From Trichoderma breve (taxonomy: Eukaryota > Ascomycota > Sordariomycetes > Hypocreales > Hypocreaceae), in NCBI RefSeq assembly GCF_028502605.1, contig NC_079234.1:5208001-5272000 (forward strand): a DNA stretch of 64,000 nt, in the 5' to 3' direction. Of the stretch, positions 11,301 through 22,455 are shown piece by piece (position 1 is the stretch's first letter; each line of letters opens with the position of its first letter). Below the pieces are notes generated by a model. The model made no database searches. It had not been told where the DNA came from and saw nothing but the letters and a program-made list of their open reading frames with translations. The translations under genes and the position numbers were made by a program.

Positions 11301-13462
11301 CTATCTCATCTATCTATCTATCCATCCTAGTGCGGGGATGCCAGGACTCACAAGGCAGGCCCGGAATCCGAAAGCAAGGAAATGGAAACGTTGCTCGTCT
11401 GCTTCTATCAGATCATGGCAAGACAAATCGTCAGCTCACAAGCCCAAGGCCCAAACAACAACAAAGTTGAGCCAAGCCCATTGCAGCAACGGTCACGAGC
11501 CCAGTGCTTCACAAATCCCCCCAAGCACCCCCGCTGACTGGATCCCACCAAAAGTGTGATGATGACGTTTCTATGGTGGTGGTGTCAGTCCCTCCGTCCC
11601 TCCCCCTCCTCTGCAAGTGGTGTCGTGTCGTTGCGGCCCAACCAGGCGGCTATTCTCCGACCAGCCCGTGAGACAAAAACCGGCACACAGCTGTATGCGA
11701 GATGCCCAGCTGCGAGATCACGCCTGCAGGGAAACGGTGTCGCCGCTGCAAGAGGAGATGACCGAGTCGGCCTTGAAGCCGATCACGAGCCCGCCGCCCT
11801 GGACAAGCGTGTGTCAAGAGCCATATACGGAAGCAGGTAAAACGCTTGGCTGCAAACCAACGGAGGTCGAGACCCCCGCAATAGATTAAGGAGGAGACAA
11901 ACGGTCGGTAACCCTCTAACCTTCTCACAAGAACCGGAGACGCTCACGCTCTCTTCGGCAGTGGTCCATTGACATTGACATGCAGCCCCAGGGCGATCCA
12001 CGGGTGTGGCACCGGAGCTCTGTTGAGCGCCCACTGGGCCGCATTAGCCTCGACGATTGTAATTGCGGAATCCGCTCTATGGTTCTTTTTGCTCGTTCCT
12101 TATTTCCCTCGATGTCCTGTTCCCTCTTTTTGATCCGAAATCCCGGACGACACGACACGACACGACAACCCCTCCCAATTCCTCAGGTCAGCGAGTTGAG
12201 AGCCAAGAAAAAAAGAGTGGCCGGACGGACCGTCTTCGCCTCGAGACGGACCCGAGATGGGGGGACCTGGGAAAACGGGGAAAACCAGAGAGAAAGAACA
12301 AGAAACACAGTGGAGATGCGTTTGAAGCTGCCCTGATGCGACGCTGCTCGCGCTGTGATTTGCCCAGTCGTTCGTGGCAGCGCCAGGGGATTGTCGCAGT
12401 TTAATTACTTGACACTCCTCATTGGCTTATTTAATCCGCAGCCCTACACTAGGAGGTACAAGGCCTCACGCAGCCGACACAAGCGGGCGGCTTCGTACCG
12501 ACAGGGATGAGGCCCCGAACTAACTCTCTATACGCGTTTCAGATCCGTTTTACACGCCAGCGCCCTAAGCCTGAAGCATCAATTATCATGCCACTTGCTG
12601 GCTCAAGATGTGAAAGGGTCATCCAAACCGCAGAAACGAGTTTTGACTGCCCGTCGTTACGTCGTCGTTTTCCCCTCTCTGGATGCCTCTGGGGGAAGAG
12701 AAGCTCCGCGAATTACTATCATGGCCTGCCTGCCTGCTATTTCCAAACAAGAATACGAAGCGGGCGAGTCAGCTCACCATGAAACATCCCATGGCGTCGC
12801 CGACAACACAATCCCATTGTTACTGTTTTGGAACTGACGAAATGAAGAAGCCCAAGCCCAAGCAGGCGTATTCCGCGCCAGATTCAGATCCCAGCTAGGA
12901 GCTATATATAACTTTTGAGGCCAACCAGCAAGTGCTAAACTGCCTAGTGTCGATCTCGTAAAACAACCCTGTCACGGATCTGTACGGGTATATTGCGTCA
13001 GAATCTTGATTCGAGATCTTCTCTCTCCTCTTGTGGCCGCTTTGGTCTTGACCAGAACTGTCTTGCATGACGCGCGACATGTTTGCCTCTCTTTTATTCT
13101 TTTTTTCCTCCAACATGTTTTTTGCCACCGGCATCGTTGGCACGGATGATGATGCACAAGCTAGACATGGGGAAATCTTTGGCTCCATAGATAAAGGCTT
13201 CTCGCTTACAGGAATTAGGAAAAAAAGACACAGGTCGCATTTGTATCTAGTAGTAAATTTCGCTAATACGTCTGATTTAATTTCATTACCTACCCGGCAA
13301 TCGGTCGGTATAGCAGCAAACGTCAATATTCACCTTTGCGTGTGCGCACCGCAATTCCATCGCTTAAGCTCGCTGCATCTCTCTGGCCACGTTGCTTCAG
13401 ACAATCATGGTGCCATCATCTATGACATCCTGCGGATCGTTTGGTCGTCTGTGGTTGAAACC
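8370..13462. other. Gene desert of about 5 kb
   Basis: No frame here has convincing protein character on either strand. The part next to the Rua1-type gene (about 8600-9010) is purine-rich on the plus strand, so pyrimidine-rich in the direction of that gene, which fits a promoter or 5' leader. Other contents are a CCCAG pentamer repeat (about 9352-9370), three perfect decamers (10653-10682), two TACTCGTA motifs (10726 and 10982), a CACGA repeat (about 12150-12170) and several TATC repeats near 11300. A long intergenic region ahead of a regulator gene is common in Sordariomycetes. Confidence 0.5.
10653..10682. repeat. Three perfect tandem copies of CCATACCCAT
   Basis: The decamer CCATACCCAT occurs three times head to tail with no mismatch, flanked by looser CCAT-rich sequence (10625-10700). 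It is a microsatellite-like tract in the gene desert. Confidence 0.75.
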
Positions 13463-14194
13463 CTAGTCCTTGTTGATTCTCTTCCAGACTTCCTGTTCCG
13501 CTGCCGCAAGGCTGTCTCCCGCCGCCGCCGCCCACTTCTTCGCCGTGTTCCAGATACTATCCTCTTCCTCGTAGTTTTGGTAAGAATCTCGAGCAAACGA
13601 GGCGTTGTGAGCCTCCCGCTGGTCGCGCGAGAAATCCGCGGCATGAATATTCTGCTGGTAGCCTGGAGGATGCGAAAAGTCCGGCTCGGTGCTTTCACTG
13701 CTTTGTAAGAATGATGGCTGCGGCACATTAGGCGAATACGCTGTGGAAACGGAGGTTGATGTGCCTCTCTGGTGGGTTTGATAGTTCGTTGTCGGCGATG
13801 GGTAAAGCATCTGAGGCGGCATAGGTAAGGTTTGCGATCGGGGCCGCTGCTGGACGGACTCTCCGGCCTTGGGTGGAGGTGGCAGGTTGCTTTTCCCTGG
13901 AGGCGAAGGCACAGCACCGGGCTGAGGAGGCGGAGGACTTGTATCGGCCTGAGTGGAAGTTGGTGTTGGTCTATACCTATCGGATGGCTCCGGGGCTCCA
14001 GTCTGAACGGGTAATGAAGGCCTGGCACCTGGTTGTGCGGGAGGATATGATGTTGGGCTCCCTGACGATGTTTTCGATGGCGACGGCTGCACTAGAGGCT
14101 CGCTTCCCTCTACAGCTTCTGTTTTTGGAGTGATCCCCGATGCCTTGGAGGCGGCATTGATGGGGCTGGCAGTGTACACTGGTACGGGAGGCAT
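13463..14194 (-). CDS. Proline-rich protein with conserved amphipathic C-terminus
   Basis: Predicted 243 aa, single exon, starting MPPVPVYTASPINAASKASG. The frame is open ten codons further upstream but only with a TTG, and that stretch lies after a TAG that could be an intron acceptor, so the ATG at 14194 is the best start. Residues 20-190 are a low-complexity Pro/Ser/Thr/Gln region. The last 40 residues are different: an acidic EEEDSIWNTAKKWAAAAGD helix followed by Ala-rich, amphipathic sequence ending in VWKRINKD. I recall this layout (MPPVPVY start, WNTAKKWA end) as a recurrent uncharacterised ascomycete protein, but no function. A TATA-like element lies about 135 bp upstream. Confidence 0.8.
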   Translation of the reverse strand: MPPVPVYTASPINAASKASGITPKTEAVEGSEPLVQPSPSKTSSGSPTSYPPAQPGARPSLPVQTGAPEPSDRYRPTPTSTQADTSPPPPQPGAVPSPPGKSNLPPPPKAGESVQQRPRSQTLPMPPQMLYPSPTTNYQTHQRGTSTSVSTAYSPNVPQPSFLQSSESTEPDFSHPPGYQQNIHAADFSRDQREAHNASFARDSYQNYEEEDSIWNTAKKWAAAAGDSLAAAEQEVWKRINKD

Positions 14195-14771
14195 GTTGAG
14201 CCAATGAAGCAAGAAATCGACCAACCTAATGAGAGATGTTATATAAGTGCTGTTCGTGGTGCTGTGTGATTGTAACTGTTGTAAGTCGCTTTTGAGTAAC
14301 GAGTGATGCGCAAAGAACTTGTATGTTTTATAGTGGCAATTAGATGCTCAGTTCAAGTTCAAAAGGGTAAATGATAGGTGTTGTTTTAAAGAGGCGACAG
14401 TTGCCTTGGAGCGGCTGGAGATGCAAAGGGAGGCTGACTACGTCATTCGAGTGACATTCATCAGGTGACTTTTGTCCCATGCGCCACCGTTCAAGCTCCT
14501 GTGGGGAAGTAGCGATGGCTTGTGAATTCAATGTTGCCAATTCTCTCCCATTTCCCTTTTGAGCTTGAGAGGCAGAAGAAGCTGTAAAAACAGATGGTTG
14601 GACAATTGAAAGGTGGCAGGATGAAAAAGATTCAAATGCGCATCACAAGATGTGGCGGCGGCAGTGATTCATTGTGGAATGGAAAAGCTGTCCAAGATTC
14701 AGCCCCCGTGTTTCTTCTCCCTCGATTCTACAGAGTACAGCCTCGCTATGTAGCTTACACGCTCTCAAGCC
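14195..14771. other. Spacer between proline-rich gene and mpaB-type gene
   Basis: About 580 bp between two minus-strand genes. It carries the TATA-like element at 14326-14332 and the 3' UTR of the mpaB-type gene. I see no further gene. Confidence 0.5.
14326..14332 (-). promoter_or_regulatory. TATA-like box of the proline-rich gene
   Basis: On the minus strand the bases read TATAAAA, 132 bp ahead of the ATG at 14194. Distance and orientation fit a fungal core promoter. Confidence 0.4.
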
Positions 14772-16296
14772 TCAACCCTTCCTGGGCAGTGCAAAAGGAC
14801 ACGCTGAAGCAGACACCTTTGTCTGTGCCAATCTTGTCAGGCGCGCAGTTTCATCGACTCCCTTGCCCATCTTGTCTAGCGGTCCAACGTCCTCAAACAA
14901 GAATCCATCCGGCAACATTGCTGCGCCGCCATCTCCAGCTACCTTGAGGCCAAATGCCCGTCGCATCAAGCCTTCAGGGCCCCAGCGGGACCAGAAGGTG
15001 GGCGGAGAGTACCAAGGATCCTTGAGATAATGATAGTGCTTGATGCGGCCCGTCACTGGATCCGGCTGGCTGATGAATTTGGCGGGATAGATGCGAGGCA
15101 GGCATAGGTAGCGGATGAAGAGCTTTCGTGCGAGCAGAAGAGGATATGTGAGAGCAGATTCTGGTACTCCAGGCTCGGGAAAGCTGAGTGCATGTTAACA
15201 ATATTGCAACAGGGCAAGAGAAAGGGAGAGAACAAACTTACCTGAAAGCGTCTCGCATGCGCTCGCCCATGAGGACCATGAGAATCTTGTATCCAGGGTC
15301 CCGCGAGAACTTGGGATACGCCGACAAGAGTAAGTCGACCAAGACCGTGCCGAGTTTGCCAATTTCTGGCGAGGGGCCGAGATGCTGGTTCTCATACTCG
15401 ATTGCCCACCGTTCCACATCTTCCATGAACTCGATGCCGTCTTTCCACTCTTTCTTGCCCAGCTCGGCTTCGTAGTCAATCTCCATCATCTCGCCAATGT
15501 ACTTCCAGAACGTGGCAACGGCAGCCACCTCCATGTCGGCCATCTCTCTCCACTCGTAGAGACGCATAAAGCGGACCGGCTGATACATGGATTCGAAGAG
15601 GACATACAGCATGTCCGCATTGCTGATTTTACCGGATTGTCTGTACGGAGCGTGCAAAAAGTTTGTGCGGGCGACGCTCTTGGCCAAGTATTCGGATCCA
15701 GGAGGGAATTCTGCATAGCTAACAGATGTGGTGTTAGCATAAGAGTTTGATCTTTGGATAGTAGCATATGAGAGAAGCAGAACAAACTTACCTGGCAAAC
15801 AAGACCTGAGTATCGTCATATCTATCATCAAGTGTTAATATAGTCCATTCCCATATTGAGATATAGTATTACCGTTTGGAAGCCTTGGTAGGCCTGGCAA
15901 GATCGCTGACTTTGTATAAAAGATTGCCAATGTTGTCTACAGCGTAGGTCTAGTAGATTTACATCGATGTTAGCGAAGTGTAATTAAAACATCTTAAACC
16001 AAGACGTGAGAACCCACCTTAAAAATCGCATATCTAAGTGAAAAGTCGTAAAGAAGCGGAAACTCGTAAGTGCTAATGTAGCTAACAATCTTCTGCGCGT
16101 CCTCGTTGGTCATGCGGGACAAGGACTCTCGATCCGGAAAGTTGAGGCGCTTGCGCATCGTCTTGAGTCTCTGGAACCGAAGCGAGGAGCAGACGATGGC
16201 GTAGAAAGTGAAGCCGGCGGCGGAGTACAGCACCCAGGGGCTCAATCCCAGCCGACTGGCGAGGCCATCGCCGCTGCTGGCGAAGAGAGACGCCAT
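14772..16296 (-). CDS. ER-bound oxygenase mpaB-type (DUF2236) protein
   Basis: Predicted 424 aa from five exons: 16018-16296, 15873-15949, 15792-15821, 15242-15718 and 14772-15183. All junctions keep frame (1275 nt), including a 30-nt micro-exon that supplies the YDDTQVLFA segment. A single hydrophobic segment near residues 20-41 (WVLYSAAGFTFYAIVCSSL) would anchor it in a membrane. The rest matches the PF09995 (mpaB/rubber oxygenase) fold, with an all-helical body and segments such as FESMYQPVRFMRLYEWREMAD. MpaB itself is a haem-dependent oxygenase that cleaves a prenyl chain in mycophenolic acid synthesis; most fungal members have no known substrate. No secondary-metabolite backbone gene is nearby, so a cluster role is not supported here. 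An in-frame ATG further upstream (16425) would give a longer N-terminus, but the start MASLFASS is more natural. Confidence 0.85.
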
Positions 16297-16410
16297 GATG
16301 CGAGCTGTGATGAGCGGCTGGTTGAGTGTCACATACAAGTGTGAGAGGCGAGTAAAAGAGATGAACAATGAGGCTTTGAAATCAAGGTGACCCCTCAAGG
16401 GAAATCCTTT

Positions 16411-16421
16411 TGATATATATA
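16411..16421 (-). promoter_or_regulatory. TATA-like element of the mpaB-type gene
   Basis: The minus strand reads CTATATATATC about 115-125 bp ahead of the chosen ATG at 16296. Its position supports that start over the upstream ATG at 16425, which would put the element inside the coding region. Confidence 0.4.
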
Positions 16422-17683
16422 GCACCTTTTATCACTGGATGAAAAAGAAAGGAAAAAAATCACACGTCACTTTTTGGTGAAGCTAGTTGAGTTGGTTAAG
16501 CAAGGGGAAGCTTCTGGGGCGTCAGCAGCCACAGGATGTCGTTTGCCCGCTTTGAAGCGAAGATAATGGCGGGGATGGAAATTGGGATAATGAGTGTGTG
16601 AAATGGGAACAAAAATGCGAACAATTGCATTGGCCAACCGCTGCCAATCAAGATCCACTGGTATCCCCGGCCATGTTGACACAATCGGTGACGACAAAAA
16701 GGACAAGGGCCATTCGTGTGAGACATAATACCAGTAATAGATTGGCGGCTTGATTTAGAGTTGGACTTTTGTCCTGCTAGTGTGATGGCTTGCAATCAAC
16801 GCTTAGCACCAGCCTACTGGACATTGAACTGGCTTACATCTGGACGACTTTGATTTTTAAGTCCCTTTCAACGCCATCAAACAGACAAATTAGTACTGAC
16901 AACCTGTATTGTACTCAAATCAAACACCTCCTCATCACCCACTATAACTTAATGCTACCCCTCCACAGCCTGTCCAAGCACCCCGGTGGAAGAGCCGGTT
17001 TCTACCGCGCAGAGTCACACCCAGACAGTACTCGTAAAAACATCAGGCAATTTGCGGGGTTTGTGGACATACGAGTACAGCATCCCCAAGACAAACAATC
17101 AGGTAATCCGCTCCGGCAATTGGGGCTAGTTCGAACCGACCTAAAATATGCAGGCGGACGGGGTCGATGCAAGGGAGCGCATTTTGCTGGCAGAAGCTGA
17201 TTTGAGCATCAAGCGGGTTGGAAATTGGCCAGAGATGTGCTATATTAAGTGTAGTAATGCGCATCTGCTACTTGATACGCATATTGGTGTTGAAGTTGAA
17301 GAGCATCTACCAGTATTTGAGAGCTCATGTAAATTCAAGCTTGCCGAGGGATTCACAAAAAGCAAAGAAAACATCAGTCAGTTGTTGGTCATGCCCAATC
17401 TTTAGTGCATAAATCCCAAGACAAAACCTCAATCCCAGTCTCAGTTGCATCCTGCGGCCCGTCGCCATTGATTGGCTCGCACTCTCCCTCATAGCCGCCT
17501 CACCGAACTTTTGCGGCACAACGAAGAATTCAATGTCACAAGCCCCTCACTACCTCCAACTCTTCGCCTTATTTTCGCATGGATTATCAGCTGCAGTGCA
17601 TTTATTCCCGAGGTTCCAACTTCAACTCCTCATTCTATCGACCTAATTATGCCATATTAACTTTAGGCTCAATGCTATCCGGC

Positions 17684-17985
17684 GTTGATCAGAAGATGTG
17701 TTTACGAGGTAACTGAGTATTTATGAACCATTGTGTTGTGTTTCCTTGCTCTTGATTCCGTTAATGTTGTCTAGTGTTGATCAGAAGATGTGTTTACGAG
17801 GTAACTGAGTATTTATGAACCATTGTGTTATGTTTCCTTGCTCTATATGTCGCGTGGACTTGGTTCCGTTAATGTTGTCCAGGTAGTGTTAATCAGAAGA
17901 TGTGTTTACGAGGTAACTGGGTATTTATGAACAATTGTGTTGTGCTTCCTTGTTCTACATGTCGCGTGGACTTGAGTCCATTGCT
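17684..17985. repeat. Three-copy minisatellite, unit about 92-112 bp
   Basis: Copies begin at 17684, 17776 and 17888, each with GTT(G/A)ATCAGAAGATGTG followed by a TTTACGAGGTAACTG core and a TATTTATGAAC block. Copies 2 and 3 contain a 20-base segment (TATGTCGCGTGGACTTG) that copy 1 lacks, so the unit is 112 bp with a deletion in copy 1. Copies differ at only a few bases, so the duplication is fairly recent. The third copy runs into the orphan frame downstream. Confidence 0.9.
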
Positions 17986-18367
17986 ACTTTCTTGCGTAGG
18001 TAGTTCATCACCTCCTCTCCAGCATGATGCCAACAAAGTTCACACGGAGGTTCGGAGCAATGAAGTTGCCGTGTTGACTGGGAGTATACAAGTCCCTCAG
18101 GTGGTTTACGAGATGCTCCTACATGTAGCTTTGGTCCTCGCTAATGCACATGTCCATATACGGCATCAACACCAGGAGCTATTGTATCAAGTTGAAGATG
18201 ATTGTCGTAAACTTACACTCAAAGGTCAACTGGTTCGCCAGAGGGACGAATTATTAAATTCCCACTGCCAAAAGATGCAGCATCATTTGAATAACACAAA
18301 GAGGACCTACATACAAAGTATACAGCCCACAACAACACCACATATCCTGCGTCTCAGGCTCGATTAA
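17900..18367 (+). CDS. Orphan 155-aa open frame, doubtful gene
   Basis: The frame starts inside the third minisatellite copy. Its last two thirds have protein-like character: a helical, His/Gln/Leu-rich stretch (residues about 55-135) with charged heptad-like spacing (ELLYQVEDDCRKLTLKGQLV) that could form a coiled coil. The first 45 residues come from repeat DNA and are unlikely to be coding. A TCTCCAG at 18017-18023 could be a splice acceptor feeding the downstream part. I know no homologue. It may be a young gene, an exon of an unseen transcript or a chance frame. Confidence 0.25.
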   Translation: MCLRGNWVFMNNCVVLPCSTCRVDLSPLLLSCVGSSSPPLQHDANKVHTEVRSNEVAVLTGSIQVPQVVYEMLLHVALVLANAHVHIRHQHQELLYQVEDDCRKLTLKGQLVRQRDELLNSHCQKMQHHLNNTKRTYIQSIQPTTTPHILRLRLD

Positions 18368-18575
18368 ATAGTTTCTGTGCTTTTTTTGCTCTACTACAGA
18401 GAAATCTGTCAATGATCGCGGTACAACCTAATTACAAAACAACCGATTCCTCCTATATCCTTAGCAATACCGGGAAAGAAAAAAACTCCAATGCTCCCTC
18501 TTAATCCGTGTGCCTTCTCCTTTCATGTCCAGGCATGCCGCGCACAGAGGTATATATTAACATAGCCAACTTCAT

Positions 18576-20965
18576 CTACCAAGCCCAGAGCACCTTGTGG
18601 TGGAGCGTACGGGCGCCCAGCCTTTCAAACTCAAACGGCGTGATCCACGAATCGTTGGTTGACAGCTTGGCAAAGACGCTTGCTCCCTTCCAAGTTACAA
18701 CCTGTTCGTCCATATCCCTCGCGCTTCTGCTGACAAGGATCCTATCGCTGAGGTCGGGCTTCAGCGCCTTCAGCCTCTCTTCCAGAACCACGGTGAACTG
18801 TGGGACCTTGGCGCCGCCGCCGATGACCATGATACTGCCCAGCAAGTCGCGAACTTTCTTTTCGTCGCCCTTAGCGGCGTTGTGAATACTTGTGAGGATG
18901 GCAATGTCCAGCGGCGCCAAAGGCAGTACCTCGTCTCTTTCAGTCGCCAGGTCTTTGGAGCCCCGCGCAGCTGCGTCCACAAACATTCCTGGAGGCGGTT
19001 GAGTGGATTGTGACTGTCCCGGAACTGGTGTGCCGGCCGCCCGGATGCTACCTGGAGCAGGGCTGTCACCATTGACACCATCCTTGTTGGCTCCAAAAAC
19101 ATAGGGAGGTGGAACCGGAGTGTTGGCACCCTCAGGCGCTGGCGACCCAGCATGTGACGCCATGGGGGTTCCCGTTGCTGTCTCGGCTTTGGTGGAAAGG
19201 AAGTTGAAGGACGGTTTCTCTTTGCTTGGCGTTGACACTTCAGGCTGTGACTGGGAGAAGCCATTTGCATTTGACATGAGTGATGGTTTTACCAGTGCCA
19301 GAATTGCAAGCTGTGCTGCAGAGGACGGGTCGTCGGGAATATCCACATCATAGGCGTTGTAGGAACGCTCGACTAGTTTTCTTCGGCCCCTGAGCTTGGT
19401 GCTGTTGTCAAAGATTGATGGCTCAAAAACTCCCATGGCCGCTAGAATCACTTCGTCGTACGTCTTGAACGCATATTTCCGCGTAGGCTGGTTAGGTGCT
19501 CGTACGTGGAAGTTGAAAAGCTGCACCGAAATGTTTGCCTGTGACATAGTACAGTGCTTCGCCTTGAGTTCTTCGGCCAACAGGAAATCATATCTTCTCC
19601 GCAAGTTGATTTCCTGATAGGGAAAGTTGTCATAGAGCATCATCTTGATAAACGTTTCCGTAATGTCATATCCTCCGTACTTGAGGTTGATTCTCGAGTC
19701 GTCTATACACAGCCCGTCTTCGACACACGTCACCGCAGTCTTTTGGGCACCGACATCGACGACGCAGGCCTGGGTGTACCCAGCTCCAAAGGTGGCCGCC
19801 ATGCTTTCCTGGATAAAGCATACTCTGCTAAACTCGAACCAGGTCATGCAGGACCGCAAGACCTGCTCCACATACTTTTTGTCGTAAAGATCGGGGATAA
19901 CAAAGACACAGCTGTACTGTTGCCACTCGCTATTTGTCTTCAGGCCCAACTCTTGACGTAGGGCCTTGTCAAGAAGAGTTTCGAAATCGTCATAGAGGTG
20001 CTCCTGGCTCGTATATCCATCCTCATTCCAGTATCCTTGTTGTATGGGCCACCACAGCTTGAACTTTGGGTTTGAATCGTCGGGGACTCGCAGCGCTTCG
20101 CTCCCGATGAAGCAAGATGCCAGTGACTCTGGGTCCTCCAACTTTTCTATATCTGTCCATTCAACTTCCAGAACGTCATTGTGTCTCTGGATGATCTCGG
20201 CTTCGGTACGACGGTTAAAGGTCTGTACCAACTCCTTGGAATTGGGAAGCACTTTTCGCTTGTTGGCACGCATTTCAACCTTTAGATCGTTGCACATTTT
20301 CTGATATTTCTTGGACCACTCTTCTCCATATTGTTGATCCGTGGTCTTAGCCTCGAACTGACGTCGGGGCAAGGCCTCGTACATCTCGGACTCGGTCTGG
20401 GGGAATTTGGTTGCCAACGTAGTCGGGATAGTCTTGGGGAGGGCGTCGCTCGCAAATCCAATGCGTAGGTTTTGGCTTCCGGGGTGAATAACAATTACCC
20501 TCGATGGGTCCATTCCACCTGAGGGAGTGGCCGCTCCATCCTCTTCGCCGAGATCTGGCAGTGGTAGGGGTAGCTCGCCATTAGCAGGCTTTGAAAGAGC
20601 GCGATCGCGATCTCGGGCGCTCTGTACTAGTCTGTCGCGAGTCGCATCGCTTTGGAGTCGCAGCGCAAGGACCTGGTCATCCCTTTTCATATAATCTCTG
20701 CTCCGAGAGTCAGTCGTCCAGCACCAGCCACTCGAGTCGCAGGTGAGTCTCACGTGTAGTAATTCTTCTGGTTGATGGGGGTAACATCAGGCCACGACGT
20801 CAATTTCATGCCATTGTCGGTTCTCTCCAGCCCTGTGCAGTTTTTTCAGCGTCAGCATCCATCGGCTCATCCGTCGACCCAGAACCAGAGATGCCAGTGA
20901 TGCGAAACTGGCCATGTTCACGTACCCTCTCTGAGGAGCACCCTCTCGGAGACCTTGCCGACCAT
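18576..20965 (-). CDS. ARP8: Actin-related protein 8 (INO80 complex)
   Basis: Predicted 746 aa from exons 20926-20965, 20754-20832 and 18576-20697 (2241 nt, phases match). The joined N-terminus reads MVGKVSERVLLREGLERTDN and continues into NYYTDYMKRDDQ, which fits fungal Arp8. The actin fold is seen in VIVIHPGSQNLRIGFASD (phosphate-1 loop equivalent), VVDVGAQKTAVTCVEDGL (phosphate-2) and SIMVIGGGAKVPQF near the C-terminus. A long Pro/Ser/Thr insert at about residues 500-610 is typical for Arp8, which is larger than actin. Arp8 sits with nuclear actin and Arp4 on the HSA region of Ino80 and helps it bind linker DNA and remodel nucleosomes. It shares a 1.5 kb divergent upstream region with an MFS transporter. 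Confidence 0.95.
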
Positions 20966-22455
20966 CTTGATGGTGTAGCTCCTTTGGCGTCAAAAACAGA
21001 TGACAGATGGCGTAATGCAGTGTTGTTGACAAGGAGAAATGTTATAGTGCACTCGTCATCTTGTCTTGTTCCCGAACGCGCAGACACGCCAATTGCGATT
21101 AACCTTCCCGCGATCTCAGAGCGATAAGATAGCTTGTTCCTGGAATTGGCGGATTTTAGTTGATCCGAACGATCCCTGCGCAGATGGGATGTACCTACAC
21201 AGATACTGGAGCGTTCAGCTTGTGCCGTAGAAAGCGGAATGATTGCAATATAGTAATTTGTTCATGTGGTAAAGTAAACTCGTATACTCTATTGATGGAT
21301 TGTTCAATTATTTCTTCGTCATTTCTATGTTTTTTACCGCTGTATCGGTTCGCTTCTCTGCTGGCCTGCCTACTGCAGCACCAAGATATCTTAGTGTAAG
21401 CAGATACTCATGACAATTACATTAAACACGTACATGGGAGTTTACATACGGCGGGTTATATCAATTCGAAAATAATTCTTCAACCCTTGTCTCTACCAAA
21501 CAAAGCATTGCTCGGGCCAAATATGAATTTCAAGATGCTTCTTCAACCAGGCCGAGTCATGTTAGATAACTGGACTATTCACCGGCAATTACCCTAGAGC
21601 CATACTGTACAGTTCGATTTCTCCCTCACCTGAACCTGAGACACAGAATCATCATAAACTGGTGCCAAAATCAAAGCTTGGTATGATAAGCGCTATTTTG
21701 TAAGCTGGTATGAATTTTCGCGACAATATTAACTTTCGTTAGCAGGTACCTTATCACCAACAAGTCGCCCCGGCATGGGTGTATATGACGGCAGATGTGT
21801 GAGATTGGTCACTGGTACGGCAGCAGATGTGATATATCAAGTATTCTTGATCAAGTAATATCGCATATTATTACTACTAACACATATACTGACATAACCC
21901 TAGATAGATCTTACCTACTTGTTTGCCCGACTTTTATGTTCTTCATACTCCATGTGCCGAAGCGCGTCTCCATGTGATCAAATAGTCAAGGGATATCAAA
22001 TACCTACCAAATACCTCTGCCGAGCACACACGCCCTCCGATTGGCCGAACCGAAATAAAGACCGAGCTCCGGGCACTAGTAAGAAGCTCATGTCCGTCCG
22101 TCATCATCAGACTCCAAAAAATCGTCCCCGAAAACAACACACCACCAAAACATTAGAGAAAAAAAAAAGCAGGCCTTTTTTTAATACTCCTTTGCATTCA
22201 CCGTCTTTATCTTTAGCTTCTTCCGTTGCATCTTATTCCCTGTATTGCGCATTTCGTATCGCCATGTGACTTCTCGGGCTGCTCTCCGCTTACAGAGGCC
22301 TTTAATTCCAAATCGCATCCGATTGCACTTCGCCCACTCGCGATAATAATAACACCCACAGACGAGACACAAGAGACTCACGTACCTCTACTCATACAAC
22401 TCCATAGAAAGCCCTGCGCGCGCGCGCAAGGAGGCAAAATCACAAGGCTAGAACA
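20966..22455. other. Divergent upstream region of Arp8 and MFS gene
   Basis: About 1.5 kb with no gene I can support. The 500 bp before the MFS start are C-rich with short pyrimidine tracts, as expected for a fungal 5' leader. The centre (21400-21900) is AT-rich. Confidence 0.5.

Larger units (their letters stand above)
16297..18575. other. AT-rich interval with minisatellite and orphan frame
   Basis: This gap between the mpaB-type gene and Arp8 is AT-rich compared with its neighbours. It holds a three-copy tandem repeat (17684-17985), an orphan frame (17900-18367) and two TAC(T/G)(C/A)GTA-type motifs (17029, 17070). Other short frames at 16790-17405 look random. It could be a decayed insertion, but I can identify no transposase motif. 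Confidence 0.45.

Noticed and set aside
13067..13708. 213-codon plus frame overlapping the proline-rich gene
   Set aside because: Half of it is antisense to the proline-rich gene, and the rest lacks protein character.
14195..14224. Ten-codon upstream extension of the proline-rich protein starting at TTG
   Set aside because: No ATG; it follows a TAG, and the family start MPPVPVY fits the downstream ATG.
17125..17145. GTTCGAAC resembling a tRNA T-loop/B box
   Set aside because: Flanking bases do not form a T-stem, and no acceptor stem or A box is found at the right distance.
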